Program-made: the position numbers and the translations under genes
The notes under the pieces: model-generated
Seen by the model: only the letters and a program-made list of their open reading frames with translations
What the model was told of the DNA's origin: nothing
Database searches by the model: none
Shown here: positions 8,366 to 12,126 of the stretch, one piece after another
Layout of the letters: each line of letters opens with the position of its first letter
How positions within the stretch are numbered: position 1 is the stretch's first letter
DNA from: Parvularia atlantis
Lineage: Eukaryota; Opisthokonta; Rotosphaerida
Assembly: GCA_943704415.1 (NCBI GenBank)
Contig: CALSCO010002399.1
Location: 1 to 12,126, forward strand
DNA length: 12,126 nt
Direction of reading: 5' to 3'

Positions 8366-8520
8366 TGGCCCGATTTTGCGTGATTGCGCTCCCACGCTGC
8401 CTGCCCTTGTCACATGCCTGCCCTGCCCTGCTTGCCACGTCCCCGCCCAGCCGGCGTGCATGCACGCGTTGTGCGCGTTGTGCGCGCGCGTGCTGCTCAG
8501 CCGCGACGCAGAGTGCGAGC
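8366..8520 (+). promoter_or_regulatory. 155-bp spacer upstream of the hemerythrin-like gene, with a 14-bp palindrome
   Basis: This is the largest spacer between two genes in the window. It contains GCGTGCATGCACGC (8454-8467), a perfect 14-bp palindrome centred on CATG, including CATGCA. Before it are CCTGCC/CTTGCC pyrimidine-rich repeats (8399-8436), after it a G/T/C tract with repeated TTGTGCGCG. The ATG at 8521 is followed at once by conserved coding. A short 5'-UTR intron ending at the CGCAG near 8511 is possible but unproven. A role as regulator-binding site is inference. Confidence 0.4.
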
Positions 8521-9850
8521 ATGGCTCTCGTGGCGCAAGCTGCCAACACTTTCTCCGACCTGGTGTCATTCCTGCTCTCGCGCGTCCTTAGCAAGTCCAC
8601 CGCCATGCCCTCGACCCAGGAGCAACTGCACGCGCACGCGGCCAAGCACGCCGGCGACACGGGCATCATCCACAACACGATGGTGCGGGCGCGCACTGGC
8701 AGCGTGAACGCGGGCCACACGGCTGACGCCCGCCACGCGCCTATCCGCAGAAGCGCGCGATGGACAAGATTTGCGGCGCCGACGTCGCCGCGATGACCGA
8801 GGAGCAGTACAAGCGCTTCATGGTGCGCGCGCACGCGGGGCCGGGCCTGTGGCGCGTGGGCAGCGCTCACTAGCGCTCACCCGCACCGGCAGACGTTCAT
8901 CTACGCGTTCGCGCTGTTCCTCGAGGACCACCACGACAACGAGGAGGAGGTGCCGCACGTCGCGCGGCCGCGGCCGCGGGCACGCACGCCCACACCGCTC
9001 ACACCGCCGCCGCGCCGCAGATCTTCTTCCCCGCGGCCGTGCAGAAGGAGCCGGAGCGTGTGCGTCGCCCCATGCACGCGCGCGCAACCGCCCCTCGTGG
9101 GTGACGCCCGGCGCGCCGCGCGCAGCTCAAGCCGGTCGTGACTAAGCTCGAGGAGGAGCACAAGGACTTCCTCGAGAAGATCAAGCGCGTGCTGGCGGTG
9201 TGTGCGCGCGCGGCCCGCCCTTCCCGCGCCGCGTCTCACCCCCTCGTTGTGGCTACGTGGTCGCCCTCGGCCACGTGGACGCCGCGCGGCACACGCAGCT
9301 CGCGACCAAGCCGCAGGAGACCACGCGCGAGAAGGTCATCGAGGCGCAGTCGGTCGTGCAGAGCTTCCACGAGACGCTGGTTGAGCACTTTGACGTGGTG
9401 CGCGCCCGCTCGCCCGGCCCGGGCATCGCCGTGCTCAGACGTGTCGGCGCGTTGCGCAGGAGGTGCGCGAGCTCACGGCCGAGCACTACGAGAAGTACTA
9501 CACCATCCCCGAGATGAAGAACCAGACGGCGCGCGCGGCCGCCAACGTGCGCTATCGCGCGACGTCTCGGCAGTGTATGACGCGCGCGTGTCCGCAGGCC
9601 AAGCGCGGCGACCCCACGCTCGGCCTCGCCTTTGTCGTGATCCAGATGAACCGCGAGGAGCGTGCGATCATCAAGGGCGCGCTGCCGTGGATCGTGCGCT
9701 ACTTCCTCGTGCCGATGTGGATGAACAAGCACGCGGCGGTGCGGCCATGTGGAACCACGCGCGGGGCTGCTGACCGCCTCGCAGGTCTGGAAGGAGTTTG
9801 GCGCGTTCCCCGAGGTCGACGCGCGCGGCCGCATCGCCTTTGTGGCCTGA
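8521..9850 (+). CDS. Hemerythrin-like (HHE cation-binding) protein
   Basis: This predicted four-helix-bundle protein binds a di-iron centre; family members carry or sense oxygen, or handle iron. Exons: 8521-8682, 8751-8822, 8893-8949, 9021-9059, 9126-9197, 9299-9397, 9460-9546, 9598-9738, 9785-9850; 264 aa. All expected ligand positions are visible: His51 (GIIHNTM), His91/His92 and Glu95/96 (EDHHDNEEEIFFP), His122 (LEEEHKDFL), His164 and Glu168 (LVEHFDVEVREL). The N-terminal 30 residues are hydrophobic and Ser-rich and could be a targeting or membrane-associating helix; an ATG at 8605 is a possible internal start. The C-terminal 70 residues (NREERAIIKGALPWIVRYFLVPMW and on) lie beyond the core bundle and include a long apolar helix. 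Intron 5 (9198-9298, 101 nt) is unusually long and has no AG before its acceptor. The exact function is unknown. Confidence 0.88.
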
Positions 9851-9956
9851 GCGCACGAGCGTCACCGTGCTGGCACGAGCGCACCAAGGTTCAGTGTCGT
9901 TTCTCGCGCTATCTCATCTCGCTCCTCCCCGAAAAGTACACCCGGATGCGCATCAA
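9851..9956. other. 106-bp convergent spacer
   Basis: The spacer separates the stops of the hemerythrin-like and glycosyltransferase genes. A 9-bp direct repeat GCACGAGCG occurs at 9853-9861 and 9873-9881. No AATAAA and no strong hairpin are apparent. If the intron of the glycosyltransferase gene is retained, the alternative reading frame runs on through this spacer to a stop at 9862. Confidence 0.5.
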
Positions 9957-11898
9957 TCATTCCCCAAAGCCCAGCTGGTCCAGCGCCGTCGCCAGGGCGC
10001 GCACATCGTCCGGCAGCGGCACGCCAAAGGTCACGACGACGATCGCGCGGTTGCTCCCCTCGGAGTGCAGCCGGATCGCCTCGAGCTTCTGCGTGGCGGC
10101 CGCGCATCAGCTCGCGCGTACAGCACTCACGGCGCAGCGCGAGGCGCACCATGCTCATGTCCGGGAACCCGCGCGCGGCAGCTTCGAGCGCGGCGGTCGT
10201 CGGAATCTGGCGGTCGCGCAGGTCCCACACAAACACGACGCCGAGCGAGCGGTCGTAGGCCTCGGCGCGCAACAAGGCCTGCAGCTCGGCCGTCAGGCTG
10301 AACGCCTCACGGCTCTCGACCAGGGTGCCGATGATGACGATCACGTTCGGCTTGGCGCTCGCCTGCAGCAGCTGCACCATCCCGGCCAGGTCGACCGTGT
10401 CCTTGTTTGCGGCGACGGCCCACGTGAGCGAGCCGCCGCTCGCCGTCGCCAGCCGCATCACAGACACGCCCGCGCTGCCCCCGAGCTTGCTGGGCTGGCT
10501 CGAGGGCTTGAGTTGGCGCTCGACCGTGAACAGATCCTCGCGCTGGCCCACGCTCACGGCGTACGCTGCGCTCTTGGCGCCGATCGCCCCGTGCAGCTGC
10601 ACGAGTCCGCTCATAAACAGGCGCCGGTGCGTGCGCGCGAGCGGAACGCGCTCGTCGCTCAGATTGCTCGTCGTCACCAAGGCCACATGCAGCACGCGCC
10701 GCATCGTCGCGCCCAGGCGGCTCGCCACGGTCACGGCCAGCGAGCCCTCGCGGCGCTGCAGACCGACCGCCTTGAGCGACTCGCGGTCAAACTCGGCCGC
10801 GCGCCGCATGTTGGTCGGCACGCCGAGGCTACTCTTGCCGGGCAGATCGGGGCACTCGCTCCACGCGTCGTTGTGGAACGAGAAAATCTGGCCGTAGTGC
10901 GGCGAGTAGCACGTGTACCGCCCGTTCGACTGCGCCACAAGCACGGTCAGCGCGGCCTGGTCCTGCCGGTGGTTGCCCCGGTTCGAGCCCGGCGGCGCGA
11001 TGCAGTCACGCTCAAGCGCGCACGCCAGCCACGGCTTGACGAGCGTGTCACGCACGAGCCGCCGCGAGAAGCCGAGAAACGCCGCGTTGCAGTTACCGTA
11101 CGACATTAGCCGGTCGTCCACCTTGAAGTACCGGAGCATGCCCTCGTGCGTCCACGCGCGGATGTCGCCCGATGAGCCCGAGCTGTAGAACCCGTGCGTG
11201 CCGACAAAGTCCAGCAGCGGCCCCAGCGGCGCGTGCAGGCGGTCGCCCGCGTCCATCCAGAACACCGTCTCGGCCTGGTCGAGCACGGTCGCGATGATGG
11301 CCACTTTCCACGCGTACTCGCCCGCGCCCTCGCTCACGTTGAAGTAGGCCGGATACTGCTCCCACGGGAACACGCGGTACTCGAGCCCGTCCACGCTCTC
11401 GAACCAGCGCCGCTCGAGCTCGCTCAGACCGAGGTCGTAGAATATGAGCCGCGCCGTGGGCTCGTACAGCCGCACCGACTCGACCAGGCTTGCGGCCACG
11501 CAGAAGTGGTTCGACGACGACGCCGTCACGATCGCCAGCCGCGACAGCTCGCCGCCCGCGCCACCGCCCGCGTCGGCGCTGGGATCCGCATTGGCGCCAG
11601 GATCCACGTGTGCCGCCTGGCCACTCACACCCGCCAGCTGCGCGTCGTCCTGCTCCTTGCCCTTGTGCTGCACGACGTAGCTGAGCACCTTGCCGACGTC
11701 GGCGCGCGCGCGTGGCGCGGCGTGCTGCTCCAACGGCACGCGTGCCTCCTCCACGACAGTCACGGGGCGGTGCAGCACGGCCACGCGGCCCGCCTCGGCG
11801 CCCACCAGCCGCGCCTGAAGGCTCGGCAGCGAGTAGACCAGCGCGCAGACCAGAGCCAGCGCCACCACGGCGCGCAGCACGACCGTGGCCGAACGCAT
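9957..11898 (-). CDS. Type II membrane glycosyltransferase-like protein (DUF1647-like)
   Basis: Exons (reverse strand): 11898-10150 and 10088-9957; 626 aa. Residues 6-25 (VVLRAVVALALVCALVYSL) form a single signal-anchor helix after a very short cytosolic end, typical of Golgi type II transferases. A low-complexity Ala/Gly stem follows to about 117. The catalytic-like domain (about 119-360) has LAIVTASSSNHFCVAASLVES, LIFYDLGLSE, VFPWEQYPAYF, YAWKVAIIATVL, VFWMDAGDRL (Asp216/Asp219, a DxxD-type metal site; DNA 11242-11256), NAAFLGF and NHRQDQAAL. This arrangement is that of the DUF1647 group known from nematodes and others. Residues 380-626 form a second alternating strand/helix region that I do not recognise. 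The 61-nt intron (10149-10089) has a GTGCGC donor and restores a sensible C-terminus ending LDQLGFGE. ATG 11898 is the first ATG after an upstream in-frame TAG. Donor and acceptor sugars are unknown. Confidence 0.85.
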
Positions 11899-12126
11899 TC
11901 GCGATGAAACGCTTTGCACGTGCCCCTTCTTCGTGACCTACATTCAGTTCATGCACGTTCATTCAACATCCACAGGAAAGGAGTCAGTACCTGTCCGTGT
12001 TTCAAAAGGAGCGCACCTTTGCTTCGGGGTATAGGCCCTGGTTCAGAGCCCGATCCGGGTCGGACACGGTGTGCAGTGTGTGCCTTGCCGGTGATCTTGT
12101 GAGGGAAGGCTGCACGAATGGTCAGC
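11899..12126. other. Upstream region of the glycosyltransferase gene; no gene supported
   Basis: These 228 bp are visibly less GC-rich than the rest of the window and contain no reading frame with recognisable protein. They probably hold the promoter and 5' UTR of the minus-strand gene, and perhaps those of a divergent plus-strand gene whose start could be the ATG at 12118, only nine bases from the edge. On the minus strand a GTGCGC donor-like site (from 12016), a CTGAC branch motif and a TAG acceptor (ending 11938) could frame a 79-nt 5'-UTR intron. Confidence 0.4.

Noticed and set aside
9463-11109. A 548-codon plus-strand open frame running from the hemerythrin gene across the antisense of the glycosyltransferase gene.
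   Set aside because: Its first part is hemerythrin exons 7-8 with the intron between read through; the rest is Arg/Ala/His-rich antisense of a gene with recognisable motifs. Long antisense frames are expected at this GC content.
12036-12060. A GGTTCAGAGCC segment resembling a tRNA B box / T arm.
   Set aside because: No matching A box upstream, no acceptor-stem pairing and no five-base T-stem can be formed.
11914-12102. 62-codon plus-strand frame upstream of the glycosyltransferase gene.
   Set aside because: No ATG context, domain or codon bias like the neighbouring genes; more likely untranslated sequence.
1-12126. A CRISPR array, mobile element, viral insertion or biosynthetic cluster.
   Set aside because: No regularly spaced repeats, terminal repeats, transposase, integrase or viral genes were seen; gene content is ordinary eukaryotic housekeeping.

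Overview
This is nuclear DNA from a very GC-rich, intron-dense unicellular eukaryote. It holds seven protein-coding genes. All are interrupted by short introns that I placed by joining conserved protein blocks in frame. Of 45 complete introns, 43 are 46-78 nt long. 37 start with GTGCG, nearly all carry a CTNAY-type branch motif, and all end in AG. One intron appears to be GC-AG. The splice signals, the gaps of only 44-155 bp between genes, and a plant-like vacuolar sugar transporter beside a SNAP-25 protein suggest a free-living protist, perhaps a haptophyte-type alga. That taxonomic guess is weak; nothing in the window proves it.

Layout from left to right: 64-1135 (+) is the C-terminal part of cytosolic methionyl-tRNA synthetase, whose 5' exons lie outside the window. 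1227-3292 (-) is a complete secreted or lysosomal beta-hexosaminidase with 9 exons. It shares a 44-bp divergent promoter with 3337-4819 (+), a tropomodulin-type LRR protein with 8 exons and an unusual coiled-coil plus Ala/Pro-rich N-terminus. 4877-7203 (+) is a sugar transporter of the monosaccharide-sensing/tonoplast type with 12 exons. 7267-8365 (+) is a Qbc-SNARE of the SNAP-25 family with 7 exons. 8521-9850 (+) is a hemerythrin-like iron-binding protein with 9 exons. 9957-11898 (-) is a type II membrane glycosyltransferase-like protein with 2 exons. 11899-12126 is less GC-rich upstream sequence with no gene that I can support.

The genes are unrelated housekeeping and endomembrane functions: translation, glycan breakdown, actin capping, sugar transport, membrane fusion, iron/oxygen binding and glycan synthesis. 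I see no operon, mobile element, CRISPR array, rRNA or tRNA. The reconstructed exon sums are all multiples of three (537, 355, 552, 237, 264 and 626 aa for the complete genes), which independently supports the models. The most noteworthy points are the uniform GTGCG donor usage, a 68-bp alternating purine-pyrimidine (Z-DNA-type) microsatellite inside an intron, the tiny palindromic divergent promoter, and three family members with atypical extra regions (tropomodulin-like, SNAP-25, glycosyltransferase).
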